NCBI GenBank assembly: GCA_014654775.1
Contig: JACVZW010000019.1
Coordinates: forward strand, 25,045 to 89,044
Origin: Paracoccaceae bacterium
Lineage (GTDB): Bacteria; Pseudomonadota; Alphaproteobacteria; Rhodobacterales; Rhodobacteraceae
Length of the DNA stretch: 64,000 nucleotides
Direction of reading: 5' to 3'
The notes under the pieces are model-generated. The model ran no database searches and was not told the DNA's origin. It worked only from the letters and a program-made list of their open reading frames with translations. Positions 7,996 through 16,536 of the stretch are shown in pieces. Each line of letters opens with the position of its first letter. Position 1 is the first letter of the stretch. A program made the position numbers and the translations under genes.

Positions 7996-8976
7996 TCAGC
8001 CTCCGGTAAGGGCGGTGGCCACGGCGACATAGGCCGGGATGCCGAGGGTGAGGTTGAAGGGGAAGGTGATCCCGAGGGACAGGGTAAGGTAGATCGAGGG
8101 GTTCGCCTCGGGCAGGGCCACGCGCATGGCGGCCGGCACGGCGATGTAGGAGGCGGAGGCGCAGAGCGTCATCATCAGCGCGGTGCCGCCGGGCGAGAGG
8201 CCGAGGAGAAGTGCGGCGGCAAGGCCTGCGGCGGCGCCGAGGACGGGCATCAGGATCCCGAAGGCCAGCGTTCCGGCGGTGAGGACGCCGCGCGCGCCGC
8301 GCAGGCCGCGCCCGGCGACGAGGCCCATGTCCAGCAGGAAGAGGCAGAGCACGCCTTGGAAGGGTGAGACGATGAAGCTTTCGATCCGCGCCATGCCGTC
8401 GGCCCCGGTGATCAGGCCGATGGCGAAGGCGCCGATCAGGAGGACGATGGAGCCGTTCAGCAGAATCTCGCGCCAAAGTTCGGCATCCATACCTTCGGCT
8501 TTGCCGCCCGCGCGGGAGACGATGAAGAGGGCGGAGATGATGGCCGGTGCCTCCATCGCGGCGGCGACGGCGACCATATAGCCTTCGGCGGCGATGCCTT
8601 GCGATTGCAGGACGGAGGTGGCGGTGACGAAGGTCACGATGGAGATGGAGCCGTAATGCGCGGCCACAGCGGCGGCATCGGTGACCGACATGCGGGTGAG
8701 GGTTTTCAAGAGCGCGAAGGCTAAGAAGGGCAGGGCGAAGGAGAGGATCACCCCGGCGATCAGCGCAGCGATCAGGCTGCCGTCGAGCCCGTGATCGGCC
8801 ACCGAGACGCCGCCTTTGAAGCCGATGGCGAAGAGCAGGTAGATCGAGAGCGCCTTGGCGGCGGCTTCGGGGACCGAAAGTTCGGACCGGGCCAGCGCGG
8901 CGGCGAGGCCCAGTGCAAAGCACAGGATCATCGGCGTCAGCAGGTTTGCCCCTGCCAGCGTCAGGATGTCTTGCAT
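7996..8976 (-). CDS. sodium-dependent bicarbonate transport family permease (SbtA-like)
   Basis: A 326-residue membrane protein with about ten hydrophobic segments. It matches the SbtA family in its characteristic segments: LLFAIGFKGGVSVADHG near the N-terminus, VAAHYGSISIVTFVTATS in the first core half, and LMMTLCASASYIAVPAAMRV with LTLSLGITFPFNLTLGIP in the second. SbtA imports bicarbonate with sodium. The context is telling: an SbtB-like PII gene directly downstream and a beta carbonic anhydrase upstream on the same strand. Whether it serves autotrophy or anaplerosis cannot be read from this window. Confidence 0.85.
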   Translation of the reverse strand: MQDILTLAGANLLTPMILCFALGLAAALARSELSVPEAAAKALSIYLLFAIGFKGGVSVADHGLDGSLIAALIAGVILSFALPFLAFALLKTLTRMSVTDAAAVAAHYGSISIVTFVTATSVLQSQGIAAEGYMVAVAAAMEAPAIISALFIVSRAGGKAEGMDAELWREILLNGSIVLLIGAFAIGLITGADGMARIESFIVSPFQGVLCLFLLDMGLVAGRGLRGARGVLTAGTLAFGILMPVLGAAAGLAAALLLGLSPGGTALMMTLCASASYIAVPAAMRVALPEANPSIYLTLSLGITFPFNLTLGIPAYVAVATALTGG

Positions 8977-9096
8977 GAAAGGTTCCCCTGTTGGCTGATC
9001 CCCAACATAGTGCCGATCACGGCGCTGTGAAGATGCTGCGCTGCGGAAAGGCGGCCTGACTTTTTCCAGAGGGTGGCGCGGGGTGGCGCCGGTGCC

Positions 9097-9120
9097 TGAG
9101 GATTTGGGCCAAGGTGAAGG
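9097..9120 (+). repeat. GAGTATTTGGGCCAAG element, copy 3 (variant)
   Basis: GAGGATTTGGGCCAAGGTGA followed by AGG, with two changes from the consensus. It is preceded by GTGGCGCGGGGTGGCGC, which resembles the sequence before each element in the tandem array at 48.6-49.0 kb. It sits between the carbonic anhydrase stop and the sbtA start. Confidence 0.7.
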
Positions 9121-9186
9121 GGCGGGTGCGCGCCGTCTGGTTGGCCTTGTCGTTGCGAACCCGGACGAACCAAGACGGGGACGACC

Positions 9187-9834
9187 CTAGACGAGGACGA
9201 AGCCCGCGCGGGCGGGATCGTATTGTTCCAGCCCGCCTTCGCCCGTATCCGTCCAGAGGCCATGGAGGGTGAGGCGGTCATCCTCGACCGCCGCGCGGAC
9301 GAAGGGGAAGGTCATCAGGTTTTCAAGGCTGACGAGGACGGCTTCCTTTTCGAGCGCGCGGAGGGGGTCTTCGGCCTGTGTGGCGCGCACGCGTTCATAG
9401 CCGGGGCGCAGGATGTCCATCCAGCGGCCGACGAAGGAGGATCTCTCTTCCAGCGCGGGGGCATGGCCGGAGCACATGTCGTGGCAGCCTTTGACGCCGC
9501 CGCAGTTGGAATGACCCAGCACCACGATATGCGCGACGCCGAGCGAGGTGACGGCATATTCCACCGCCGCCGAGGTGCCGTGATATTCGCCGTCCGGGTT
9601 GTAGGGCGGCACGAGGTTGGCGACGTTGCGGTGGATGAAGAACTCGCCCTCATCGGCGCCAAAGATGGAGGTGACGTGGACGCGGCTGTCGCAGCAGGAG
9701 ATGACCATGGCGCGGGGGTGCTGGCCGCTGGCGGCGAGGCGGCGATACCATGCCTTGTTGTCCTGATAGGTGGTCGCCCGCCAGCCGTGGAAGCGGCTGA
9801 TCAGATAGGCGGGAAGGGGGCGGGCCAGATGCAT
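9187..9834 (-). CDS. beta-class carbonic anhydrase
   Basis: A 215-residue zinc enzyme interconverting CO2 and bicarbonate in the cytoplasm. Zinc ligands and the Asp-Arg dyad are visible: C47-x-D49-x-R51 in SCCDSRV and H108-x-x-C111 in LGHSNCGG. Length and motif spacing fit the bacterial beta class. No signal peptide is present. It lies 210 bp upstream of the SbtA-like gene in the same direction and so probably supports bicarbonate handling together with it. The start region contains four overlapping ATGCATGC words (9830-9843), but only the last gives the frame used. Confidence 0.93.
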   Translation of the reverse strand: MHLARPLPAYLISRFHGWRATTYQDNKAWYRRLAASGQHPRAMVISCCDSRVHVTSIFGADEGEFFIHRNVANLVPPYNPDGEYHGTSAAVEYAVTSLGVAHIVVLGHSNCGGVKGCHDMCSGHAPALEERSSFVGRWMDILRPGYERVRATQAEDPLRALEKEAVLVSLENLMTFPFVRAAVEDDRLTLHGLWTDTGEGGLEQYDPARAGFVLV

Positions 9835-9976
9835 GCATGCATCCCTGTGTAGGACGTCGCGGCCTTCCTAGGACGAAGTATAGGAAAATTCGAGTGTTTA
9901 TTTGCGAGGGCGAAAACCTTTCGTTCAGTGGCACGATTCATGCTTTCGCCCGGGGTGACAGGTTCCTGGGGGTGGC

Positions 9977-10336
9977 ATGTCCGAGAGTGTGGTGCAGTTG
10001 AACCTGCGTGAGCGGGTGGACGAGAACGAGGCGGCGATCCTTGCGATCTTTGACCGGCTCGGGCCGGATCCGGGGGCCAAGCTGGTGTCGCGGGCGGTGG
10101 GCGAATTGGCCATCGCCGTGACGGTGATGGCGGCGCAGGTGGATCGGCACGAGCTTGGGTCGCTGCCGCGCGGGCTGAAGCGGATGGAAGCGCTGGCGGC
10201 GGGTGTGGGCATGGTAAGCCTAGCCCATGTCGCGGCGGATGCGCGGAGTGTCCTGTTGCGCGGGGATGCGACGGCCTTTGCCGCCGTCTGGGCGCGTCTG
10301 ATGCGGGTGGCGGAGCAGTCGCTGGTGCGGAACTGA
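9977..10336 (+). CDS. conserved hypothetical protein
   Basis: A 119-residue, mostly helical protein (LNLRERVDENEAAILAIFDRLG at the start, then VGELAIAVTVMAAQ). It contains no cysteine, no signal peptide and no membrane segment. The all-helical build with a lone central His (VDRHELG) recalls small histidine phosphotransfer-like bundles, but the conserved phosphotransfer motif is not evident, so no function is claimed. GGGGGTGG precedes the ATG. It is divergent from the carbonic anhydrase and 82 bp upstream of the M17 aminopeptidase, with which it may be co-transcribed. Confidence 0.65.
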   Translation: MSESVVQLNLRERVDENEAAILAIFDRLGPDPGAKLVSRAVGELAIAVTVMAAQVDRHELGSLPRGLKRMEALAAGVGMVSLAHVAADARSVLLRGDATAFAAVWARLMRVAEQSLVRN

Positions 10337-10418
10337 TCCTTCGGGTCTGCGTCCGGGGGTTGCAGGGCGCGGGGCGGGGTGTAGGGTCGCGGGAACGCGA
10401 TCCGAAGGAGCCTGTCCC

Positions 10419-11825
10419 ATGGCCGATGCCGAATACCCTTTGCTGAACCCTGTCTTTGCCGATGCCGGAGCGGCGGCGCTGCCCTTGCATGTGGTGACGC
10501 CGGAGGGCGTGGCCGATCTGGGCGCGCGGCTGGGGGCCGCAGCGGCGGGCTGGCTGGCGGCGACGGGGTTCAAGGGCGAATTGGGTGAGCTGCGCCTGCT
10601 GCCGGGGCCGGAGGGCGCTGTGGCGGGGGCGGTCGTGGGTCAAGGCACGGCTTCAGCCCGGCGGCGGATGCGGTTCGGTGTGGTGAAGGCGGCAGCGGGC
10701 CTGCCAGCGGGCGATTGGCGGATTGAGGGAGACTTGACGCGGGCCGAGCGGGCGGAAGTGGCGCTGGGCTGGTTGCTGTCGGCCTATCGCTTTGGCCGCT
10801 ATCGTAAGGGAAAGGCGGCGGAGGCGCGGCTGGTCTGCCCGGCGGGGGTGGATGCGGCGCGGATCGTGGCGATGGCGCGGGGGGAGTTCCTGACGCGCGA
10901 TCTGATCAACACGCCCGCGCAGGATATGGGGCCCGGCGAGCTTGAGGCGGAATTCGTGGCGCTGGCGGGGCGGCATGGCGCGGCGGTGTCGGTCGTGCGG
11001 GGAGAGGAGTTGCTGGAGCAGAACTTTCCCATGGTGCATGCGGTGGGGCGGGCCAGCCCGCGCGTGCCGCGCATTATGGAGATGCGCTGGGGCGAGGCGG
11101 GGCCTGCGCTGACGCTGGTGGGCAAGGGGGTCTGTTTTGACACCGGGGGTCTGAACCTGAAGCCGTCGAGCGGCATGAACCTGATGAAGAAGGACATGGG
11201 CGGGGCGGCCACAGTGATGGGGCTGGCGCAGATGATCATGGAATTGGGACTGCCCGTTCGCCTGCGGGTGATCGTGCCGGCGGTGGAGAATGTGGTTTCC
11301 GGCAATGCGCTGAAGCCGAAGGATATTCTGACCAGCCGCAAGGGGTTGACGGTGGAGGTGAACGACACCGATGCCGAGGGGCGGTTGATCCTTGGCGATG
11401 CGCTGTCTTGGGCGGCGGAGGAGGAGTGCGACCTGCTGGTGTCGATGGCGACGCTGACGGGGGCGGCGCGGGTGGCGGTGGGGCCGGACCTTGCGCCCTA
11501 TTACTGCGACGATGCGGGGCTGGTGGCGGCGCTGGAGGCGGGGGCGGCGGAGGGCTGCGATCCGGTCTGGCGGCTGCCCTTCCATGACGCCTATGAAAGC
11601 GTGATCGAGCCGGGGATTGCCGATCTGGACAATGCGCCGGGCTTTGGGTTTGCCGGGTCGATCACGGCGGCGTTGTTCCTGCGGCGGTTCGCGGATCATC
11701 CGCGTTACATGCATTTCGACATCTATGGCCATACGCCGAGCGAGGCGCCTGCGCGGCCCAAGGGCGGGGTCGGGCAGGGGGCGCGGGCGATCCTCTGCGG
11801 GTTGCCGGGCATGCTGGGCCTGTGA
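10419..11825 (+). CDS. leucyl aminopeptidase family protein (M17)
   Basis: A 468-residue cytosolic metallo-aminopeptidase releasing N-terminal residues from peptides. The catalytic domain carries the M17 signature NDTDAEGRLILGDAL and the metal/lysine-binding loop KGVCFDTGGLNLKPSSGM. MKKDMGGAA follows, with further ligand residues. The N-terminal ~150 residues are the divergent macro-like domain. Length is a little short of PepA, in line with the PepB-like alphaproteobacterial branch. GAAGGAG lies ahead of the ATG. The stop overlaps the GTG of the next gene, implying translational coupling with an NlpC/P60 peptidase. Confidence 0.92.
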   Translation: MADAEYPLLNPVFADAGAAALPLHVVTPEGVADLGARLGAAAAGWLAATGFKGELGELRLLPGPEGAVAGAVVGQGTASARRRMRFGVVKAAAGLPAGDWRIEGDLTRAERAEVALGWLLSAYRFGRYRKGKAAEARLVCPAGVDAARIVAMARGEFLTRDLINTPAQDMGPGELEAEFVALAGRHGAAVSVVRGEELLEQNFPMVHAVGRASPRVPRIMEMRWGEAGPALTLVGKGVCFDTGGLNLKPSSGMNLMKKDMGGAATVMGLAQMIMELGLPVRLRVIVPAVENVVSGNALKPKDILTSRKGLTVEVNDTDAEGRLILGDALSWAAEEECDLLVSMATLTGAARVAVGPDLAPYYCDDAGLVAALEAGAAEGCDPVWRLPFHDAYESVIEPGIADLDNAPGFGFAGSITAALFLRRFADHPRYMHFDIYGHTPSEAPARPKGGVGQGARAILCGLPGMLGL

Positions 11826-12655
11826 GCGGTGGCGTGATGGATCGGCGGGTGACGCCCTTTTCGGGCCGCGTGGCGCTGGAGGCGCTGCGGGGGCGCGTGA
11901 CGGCGGAGGAATTTGTGGCGGGCGAGGTGGGGGCGGTGGCGGTGCCGCTGGCCGATCTTTGCGCCGCGCCGGGAGGGGCGCGGGATCGGCAGGTTGCCTT
12001 CGGTGAACCGCTGGTGGTGGTGGAGCGGCGGGCGGGCCATGTCTTCGTGCAGATGGGGAAGGACGGCTATTGCGGCTGGCTGACTGAGGCGGAGGTGGGG
12101 CCAGAGGTGGGGGCGACGCATTGGGTGGCGGTGCGGGGCACGCATCTTTACCCAGAACCCCGCGTGCAGGCGCGGGAGTTGCGGGCGCTGCCCTTCGGGG
12201 CGCGGTTGGCGGTGACCGGGGGCGATGCGAAATGGGCCGAGGTGGCGGGGGGATACGTTCCCGCCATGCATCTGCGGCGGAGGGGCGATCTGTTCCACGA
12301 TCCGGTCGCGGTGGCGGAGTTGTTTCTAGGGGCGCCCTATCTTTGGGGCGGGAACAGCGCGGCGGGGATCGATTGTTCGGGACTGGTTCAGGCGGCCTTT
12401 CTGGCCTGCGGGCGAGCCTGTCCGGGGGACAGCGACATGCAGGCGGGCCTCGGGGCGGAGGTGGCGGACGGGGCGGCGCTGCGGCGGGGCGATCTGGTGT
12501 TCTGGAAGGGGCATGTGGCGCTGATGGTGGATGGCGCGCGGATCATCCATGCCAATGGCCACAGCATGGATGTGCGGATCGAGGGGTTGGAGGCCGCCAC
12601 GCTGCGGATCGCGGCGCAGGGCGGTGGCGCGGTGACGGCGCGGCGGCGGGTTTGA
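11822..12655 (+). CDS. NlpC/P60 family cell-wall peptidase with SH3-like N-terminus
   Basis: A 277-residue protein. The C-terminal ~110 residues form the NlpC/P60 papain-like domain: GAPYLWGGNSAAGIDCSGLV with the catalytic Cys, RGDLVFWKGHVALMV with the catalytic His, and IHANGHSM giving the third polar residue. The N-terminal ~150 residues contain two SH3-like modules (FGEPLVVVERRAGHVFVQM; LPFGARLAVTGGDAKWAEV). Such enzymes hydrolyse gamma-D-Glu-diamino-acid bonds in murein peptides. No signal peptide is visible, which suits a cytoplasmic recycling role beside an aminopeptidase. Start: GTG at 11822 overlaps the upstream stop; ATG at 11837 is an alternative. Confidence 0.87.
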   Translation: MSGGVMDRRVTPFSGRVALEALRGRVTAEEFVAGEVGAVAVPLADLCAAPGGARDRQVAFGEPLVVVERRAGHVFVQMGKDGYCGWLTEAEVGPEVGATHWVAVRGTHLYPEPRVQARELRALPFGARLAVTGGDAKWAEVAGGYVPAMHLRRRGDLFHDPVAVAELFLGAPYLWGGNSAAGIDCSGLVQAAFLACGRACPGDSDMQAGLGAEVADGAALRRGDLVFWKGHVALMVDGARIIHANGHSMDVRIEGLEAATLRIAAQGGGAVTARRRV

Positions 12656-12704
12656 CGGGGGTGAGGGGCGCGGGCTATGGTCGCGGTCTTGAAGGGGTGG
12701 ATGG

Positions 12705-13334
12705 ATGGGCGACGAAGGCCAGACGATCCGGCGCGGGCGCAAGTTCGATCAGGTGCTGGCGGGCGCACGCGACATCTTTCTGCGCGACGGGTTCGAGGGG
12801 GCCTCGGTCGATGACATCGCCCGCGCGGCGGGGGTGAGCAAGGCCACGCTCTACAGCTATTTCCCTGACAAGCGGCTCTTGTTCCTTGAGGTGGCCAAGG
12901 CCGAATGCCGCCGCGCGGCGGATGAGGCGGAGGCGTTGATCGGGGACGATGTGCCGGTGGCGGAGGCGCTGCATCTGGCGGGCGAGCGGATCGTGGCCTT
13001 TGCCCAGTCGGATTTCGGTCAGCGCATGTTCCGGATGTGCGTGGCCGAGAGCGACCGGTTTCCCGCGCTGGGGACGGCCTTTTATGAAAGCGGGCCGGAA
13101 CTGGTGCGGGCGCGGCTGGTGCGGTTTCTGGCCAAGGCGTCGGCGCGGGGCGAGGTGCGGATCGACGATCTGGATCTTGCGGCGGACCAGTTCGCGCAAC
13201 TGTGCAAGGCCGATCTGCATGACAAGGCCATCTTCGGCATCTCTGAGGCCGCCCCGCGCGACGTAGCACGGGTGGTGGAGGGCGCGGTAGCGATGTTCAT
13301 GGCGCGCTATGGGGTGCGAGGGGGAGGCCCTTGA
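12705..13334 (+). CDS. TetR/AcrR family transcriptional regulator
   Basis: A 209-residue repressor-type protein. Residues about 10-57 form the TetR helix-turn-helix (ARDIFLRDGFEGASVDDIARAAGVSKATLYSYFPDK), and the rest is a helical ligand-binding domain with the TetR_C AefR-like feel. The target is unknown; no divergent partner gene exists, as the downstream gene is convergent and overlaps its last 38 bases. It may regulate itself or a distant efflux or lipid gene. Confidence 0.88.
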   Translation: MGDEGQTIRRGRKFDQVLAGARDIFLRDGFEGASVDDIARAAGVSKATLYSYFPDKRLLFLEVAKAECRRAADEAEALIGDDVPVAEALHLAGERIVAFAQSDFGQRMFRMCVAESDRFPALGTAFYESGPELVRARLVRFLAKASARGEVRIDDLDLAADQFAQLCKADLHDKAIFGISEAAPRDVARVVEGAVAMFMARYGVRGGGP

Positions 13335-13971
13335 GGCGGACCTTGGCCTGCGGGCCTTTCGGATCGCAAATGAAATGTGATGGCCGCGCCAGAAGCCATG
13401 CGCGCCATGTTTTTTCCGGTTCTTTTGAAATGCTGACACCCTGACGATGGAGCAAGGGATTGAGCGCGGCAATGGCAAGACCATCGGCCTCACCCTGCGC
13501 CTTGATCGCGGCGCAGACCATGTCAAGAAGCGGCGTTCTGGCGGGTGTCTTGGCGGGCTTGGGTTCGGCGGGCTGGGGCGTGGGCGGGTGAGCCGGTGAC
13601 TTCATCTGGCTGGCAGAGAGACCCATCCGGTGCAGGTGGCGGATCAGCGGTTCGAAATCCCGGTCATTCGATGCGATGAGGAAGGCGCTGGCCAGACCGC
13701 GATAGGCAAGGTCGAGCGCGGCGATGCAGAGCGAGATGTCGGCGCTGTTTTTGCCGGGGCGGCCTTTGCAGTGCGTGACGTCAATCCCGGTTTCCGCGGC
13801 CCAATCGGGACGCAAGGAGAGGTCACAGAAAAGCTGGGTCGAGACGACATGGCCGTGACGGACGGCCTCGGCCATCAAGGGAAGCCGGAAGGACGGGGGG
13901 ATATGGTCGCCGTCGATGAAGACGGCCAGACGGGCCCTTGTCTGGGGCGGAGCGGAGGAAAAGGCGGCCAT
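13297..13971 (-). CDS. NYN domain protein with OST-HTH/LOTUS-like C-terminus
   Basis: A 224-residue LabA-like protein. The N-terminal NYN (PIN-like) nuclease domain has its acidic residues in LAVFIDGDHI, GKNSADISLCIAALDLAY and AFLIASNDRDFEPL. This layout suggests RNA cleavage or binding. After a Pro/Lys linker, the C-terminal ~70 residues (LLDMVCAAIKAQGEADGLAIAALN ... KTWRAWLLARPSHFIC) look like a winged-helix OST-HTH domain, a frequent RNA-binding partner of NYN. An upstream in-frame ATG at 14100 would overlap the folC stop (ATGGCTAA) and add 43 residues; I prefer 13971 because the NYN domain starts soon after. The gene overlaps tetR convergently. Confidence 0.78.
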   Translation of the reverse strand: MAAFSSAPPQTRARLAVFIDGDHIPPSFRLPLMAEAVRHGHVVSTQLFCDLSLRPDWAAETGIDVTHCKGRPGKNSADISLCIAALDLAYRGLASAFLIASNDRDFEPLIRHLHRMGLSASQMKSPAHPPTPQPAEPKPAKTPARTPLLDMVCAAIKAQGEADGLAIAALNPLLHRQGVSISKEPEKTWRAWLLARPSHFICDPKGPQAKVRLKGLPLAPHSAP

Positions 13972-14092
13972 GTGCAAGAACCAAAGAACAATTTGGTTCC
14001 AAGCATGGCGCAGATTCTGGCGCAAGTTGGGCGTGGCGATGGGGCGGGCGTGACATGCCGGGACATCGCGGCAGAGGGGCCGCGCGAGGGCC

Positions 14093-15364
14093 TTAGCCAT
14101 TCTCCCGCAGGATCGATCCGGCGAGGTAGAGCGAGCCGCAGATGAGGATTCGGGCTTCGGGGTTGATCGCGGCGATGGTGGATACGGCCTCGGCCACGGA
14201 GGGGGCGGTGGTGGCGTCGATGCCCGCGCTGCGGGCGGCGTCGCGGGTCGCTTCGGCCGGGAGGGTGTTCTTCTCGCCGGGGATAGAGACGGCGTGGAGG
14301 CGCGCGACATGGGGGGCAAGGGGGCGCATGTAGCCCGTCACGTCCTTGGTGTTGAGCATGCCGCAAATCAGATAAGTGTCGCGGGCAGGCATGCGGGCGA
14401 GGGTCGCGGCGACGGCCTCGCCGCCGGCGGGGTTGTGGCCGCCGTCAAGCCAAAGCTCGGCCTTTGGGGCGGCGTCAATGAGCGGGCCGTGGCGCAGGCG
14501 CTGCATGCGGGCGGGCCATTCGGCGCGGGTGACGGCAGCCTCGCAGGCAGCTTCGTCATGGCCAAGGAAGCGCAGCGCGGTGATCGCAGCACCGGCATTC
14601 TGGATCTGATGCGGCCCCGGCAGGTTGGGCAGAGGCAGGTCGAGCAGGCCGTTCTCATCCTGATAGATAAGGCGGCCGCGGTCTTCCCACGCCGTCCAGT
14701 GCTGGCCATAGGCGAGGAGGGGCGCGCCGAGGCGGGCGGCGGTTGCCTCCATCACCTGCAGGCCGTCGTCGCTTTGGGGGCCGAGGATGACGGGGATGCC
14801 GCGCTTGATGATCCCGGCCTTTTCGCCAGCGATCTTGGCCAGCGTGTCGCCGAGGAAGGATTCGTGGTCCATCGAGACGGGCGTGATGATCGACAGGCGC
14901 GGTGTGATAACGTTGGTGGCGTCGAGGCGGCCGCCAAGGCCCACTTCCAGCAGTGTCCAGTCGGCGGGCGTGCGGGCGAAGGCGAGGAAGGCGGCGCAGG
15001 TGGTGATTTCGAAAAAGGTGATTTCATCCGGGCCGTTCTTTTCGACGCATTCGTCGAGGAGGGCGGCGAGGGCGGGTTCGCTGATCAGCGCCCCCGCAAG
15101 ACGGATGCGTTCATGGAAGCGCGCGAGATGGGGAGAGGTATAGGCGTGGACGCGGTTGCCCGCCTGTTCCAGCCCGGCGCGGATCATGGCCTGCGTGCTG
15201 CCCTTGCCGTTGGTGCCTGCGATGTGGATCGCGGGCGGGATCGACTGTTCGGGGTTGCCCAGAAGGCCGAGGAGGCGGTGGACGCGGTCGAGGGTAAGGT
15301 CGATGACCTTGGGGTGCAGGGTCATCATCCGGTCGAGGATGGCGTCTGAGGGAAGCGTGGTCAC
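14093..15364 (-). CDS. folC: bifunctional dihydrofolate synthase / folylpolyglutamate synthase
   Basis: A 423-residue Mur-ligase-type enzyme that adds glutamate to dihydropteroate and then extends folate polyglutamates using ATP. The P-loop is IAGTNGKGSTQAM near residue 48, followed by the family pattern YTSPHLARFHERIRLAG, ITFFEITTCAAFLAFA and EVGLGGRLDATNVI. The ADP-binding C-terminal domain includes LWLDGGHNPAGGEA. Translation starts at GTG 15364, one base after the accD stop codon, so folC is coupled to accD. This accD-folC pairing is common in proteobacteria. Confidence 0.95.
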   Translation of the reverse strand: MTTLPSDAILDRMMTLHPKVIDLTLDRVHRLLGLLGNPEQSIPPAIHIAGTNGKGSTQAMIRAGLEQAGNRVHAYTSPHLARFHERIRLAGALISEPALAALLDECVEKNGPDEITFFEITTCAAFLAFARTPADWTLLEVGLGGRLDATNVITPRLSIITPVSMDHESFLGDTLAKIAGEKAGIIKRGIPVILGPQSDDGLQVMEATAARLGAPLLAYGQHWTAWEDRGRLIYQDENGLLDLPLPNLPGPHQIQNAGAAITALRFLGHDEAACEAAVTRAEWPARMQRLRHGPLIDAAPKAELWLDGGHNPAGGEAVAATLARMPARDTYLICGMLNTKDVTGYMRPLAPHVARLHAVSIPGEKNTLPAEATRDAARSAGIDATTAPSVAEAVSTIAAINPEARILICGSLYLAGSILRENG

Positions 15365-15365
15365 G

Positions 15366-16259
15366 TCAGCCTTCGGCGGGTTGCGCGGTCAGTTCACCCT
15401 TGATCGCCGGGGGCTGGTTCGTGAGCATGCGGAGGATGGTCACCAGTTCTTCGCGCAAGGCTTTGCGGTGGGTGACGCGGTCCAGCATGCCGTGATCCAG
15501 CAGGTATTCGGCGCGCTGGAAGCCTTCGGGCAGTTTCTCGCGGATCGTCTGTTCGATGACGCGCGGACCTGCGAAACAGATCAGCGCGTTGGGTTCGGCG
15601 ATCTGCACGTCGCCCAGCATGGCGTAGGAGGCCGTCACCCCGCCCGTGGTCGGATGGGTGAGGACGACGATGTAGGGAAGCCGCGCCTCTTTCAGCATCT
15701 GCACGGCCACGGTGGTGCGGGGCATCTGCATCAGCGAGAGGATGCCTTCTTGCATCCGCGCGCCGCCTGCGGCGGAGAAGAGGACGAGGGGGCGTTTCAT
15801 CTTTACCGCGCGGTCTGCGGCAGCGAGGATGGCGTTGCCCACATACATGCCCATCGATCCGGCCATGAAGGAGAAATCCTGCGCGACGGCGACGATGGGG
15901 GTCTTGGCAATCTCGCCTTCGGCCACCAGCATCGCCTCTTTCTCGCCCGTGGATTTCTGGGCGGCCTTGAGGCGTTCGGGATATTTCTTTTGGTCGCGGA
16001 ACTGCAGCGGGTCGGTGACGGGTTCGGGGACCTTTACCTCGGTGAAGATGCCGCCGTCGAAGAGGGCGTTGAATCGGTCGCGCGGGCTGATCGCCATGTG
16101 ATGATCGCAGGAGGTGCAGACGTTCAGATTGGCGGCGAGTTCGCGGTGGAAGAGCATCGTCCCGCATTCGGGGCACTTCGTCCAAAGATTTTCCGGCACT
16201 TCCCGGCGGGAGAAGAGCGAGTTGATCTTGGGGCGGACGTAGTTGGAGATCCAGTTCAT
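15366..16259 (-). CDS. accD: acetyl-CoA carboxylase carboxyltransferase subunit beta
   Basis: A 297-residue subunit of the acetyl-CoA carboxylase carboxyltransferase, which moves the carboxyl group from carboxybiotin to acetyl-CoA to give malonyl-CoA in fatty-acid synthesis. The N-terminal zinc ribbon is seen as CPECGTM and CTSCDHH. The crotonase-like core includes [19 protein letters not shown] and [16 protein letters not shown]. The ATG at 16259 begins [12 protein letters not shown], the usual N-terminus. A much longer upstream in-frame extension crosses a repeat and is not real. folC follows directly. Confidence 0.96.
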   Translation of the reverse strand: MNWISNYVRPKINSLFSRREVPENLWTKCPECGTMLFHRELAANLNVCTSCDHHMAISPRDRFNALFDGGIFTEVKVPEPVTDPLQFRDQKKYPERLKAAQKSTGEKEAMLVAEGEIAKTPIVAVAQDFSFMAGSMGMYVGNAILAAADRAVKMKRPLVLFSAAGGARMQEGILSLMQMPRTTVAVQMLKEARLPYIVVLTHPTTGGVTASYAMLGDVQIAEPNALICFAGPRVIEQTIREKLPEGFQRAEYLLDHGMLDRVTHRKALREELVTILRMLTNQPPAIKGELTAQPAEG

Positions 16260-16397
16260 GCGGGCTTGGCCTTTATGCGCGGGTCCGGCGGATGGGTGGC
16301 AGAGATAAGCCGGGGGGGTGGGAAATGCAATCGCTCCGGGCTGGGATGGGCGGCGGGCGGTGATCCGACGAAGCGGCGTGCCGCCCCTAGTGACTTT

Positions 16398-16535
16398 GCG
16401 GAGCGGCGTACCGCCGCAGGCCTTTCCTGTCGGCTGCGCGCGTTCCGCGCTCCGCCTCCGCGTGAAGGGGCGTTCCGCCCCCTCTGGGCCTTGCGGCCCA
16501 TTCACCCCCTGAGAGTATTTGGGCCAAGATGAAGG
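16398..16535 (+). repeat. ~140-bp composite intergenic repeat, copy 2
   Basis: Second copy of the block at 7510-7652, with the same order of submotifs and ending in an exact GAGTATTTGGGCCAAGATGA (16513 onward). An extra degenerate copy of its first part (CGAAGCGGCGTGCCGCCCC) lies just upstream at about 16368-16387. It occupies the gap between the accD start and the GNAT gene stop, so any accD promoter must lie within or before it. Confidence 0.75.
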
Positions 16536-16536
16536 A

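Noticed and set aside
15156..16532. Long plus-strand frame opposite folC/accD.
   Set aside because: GC-rich shadow of accD; no domain, no ribosome site.
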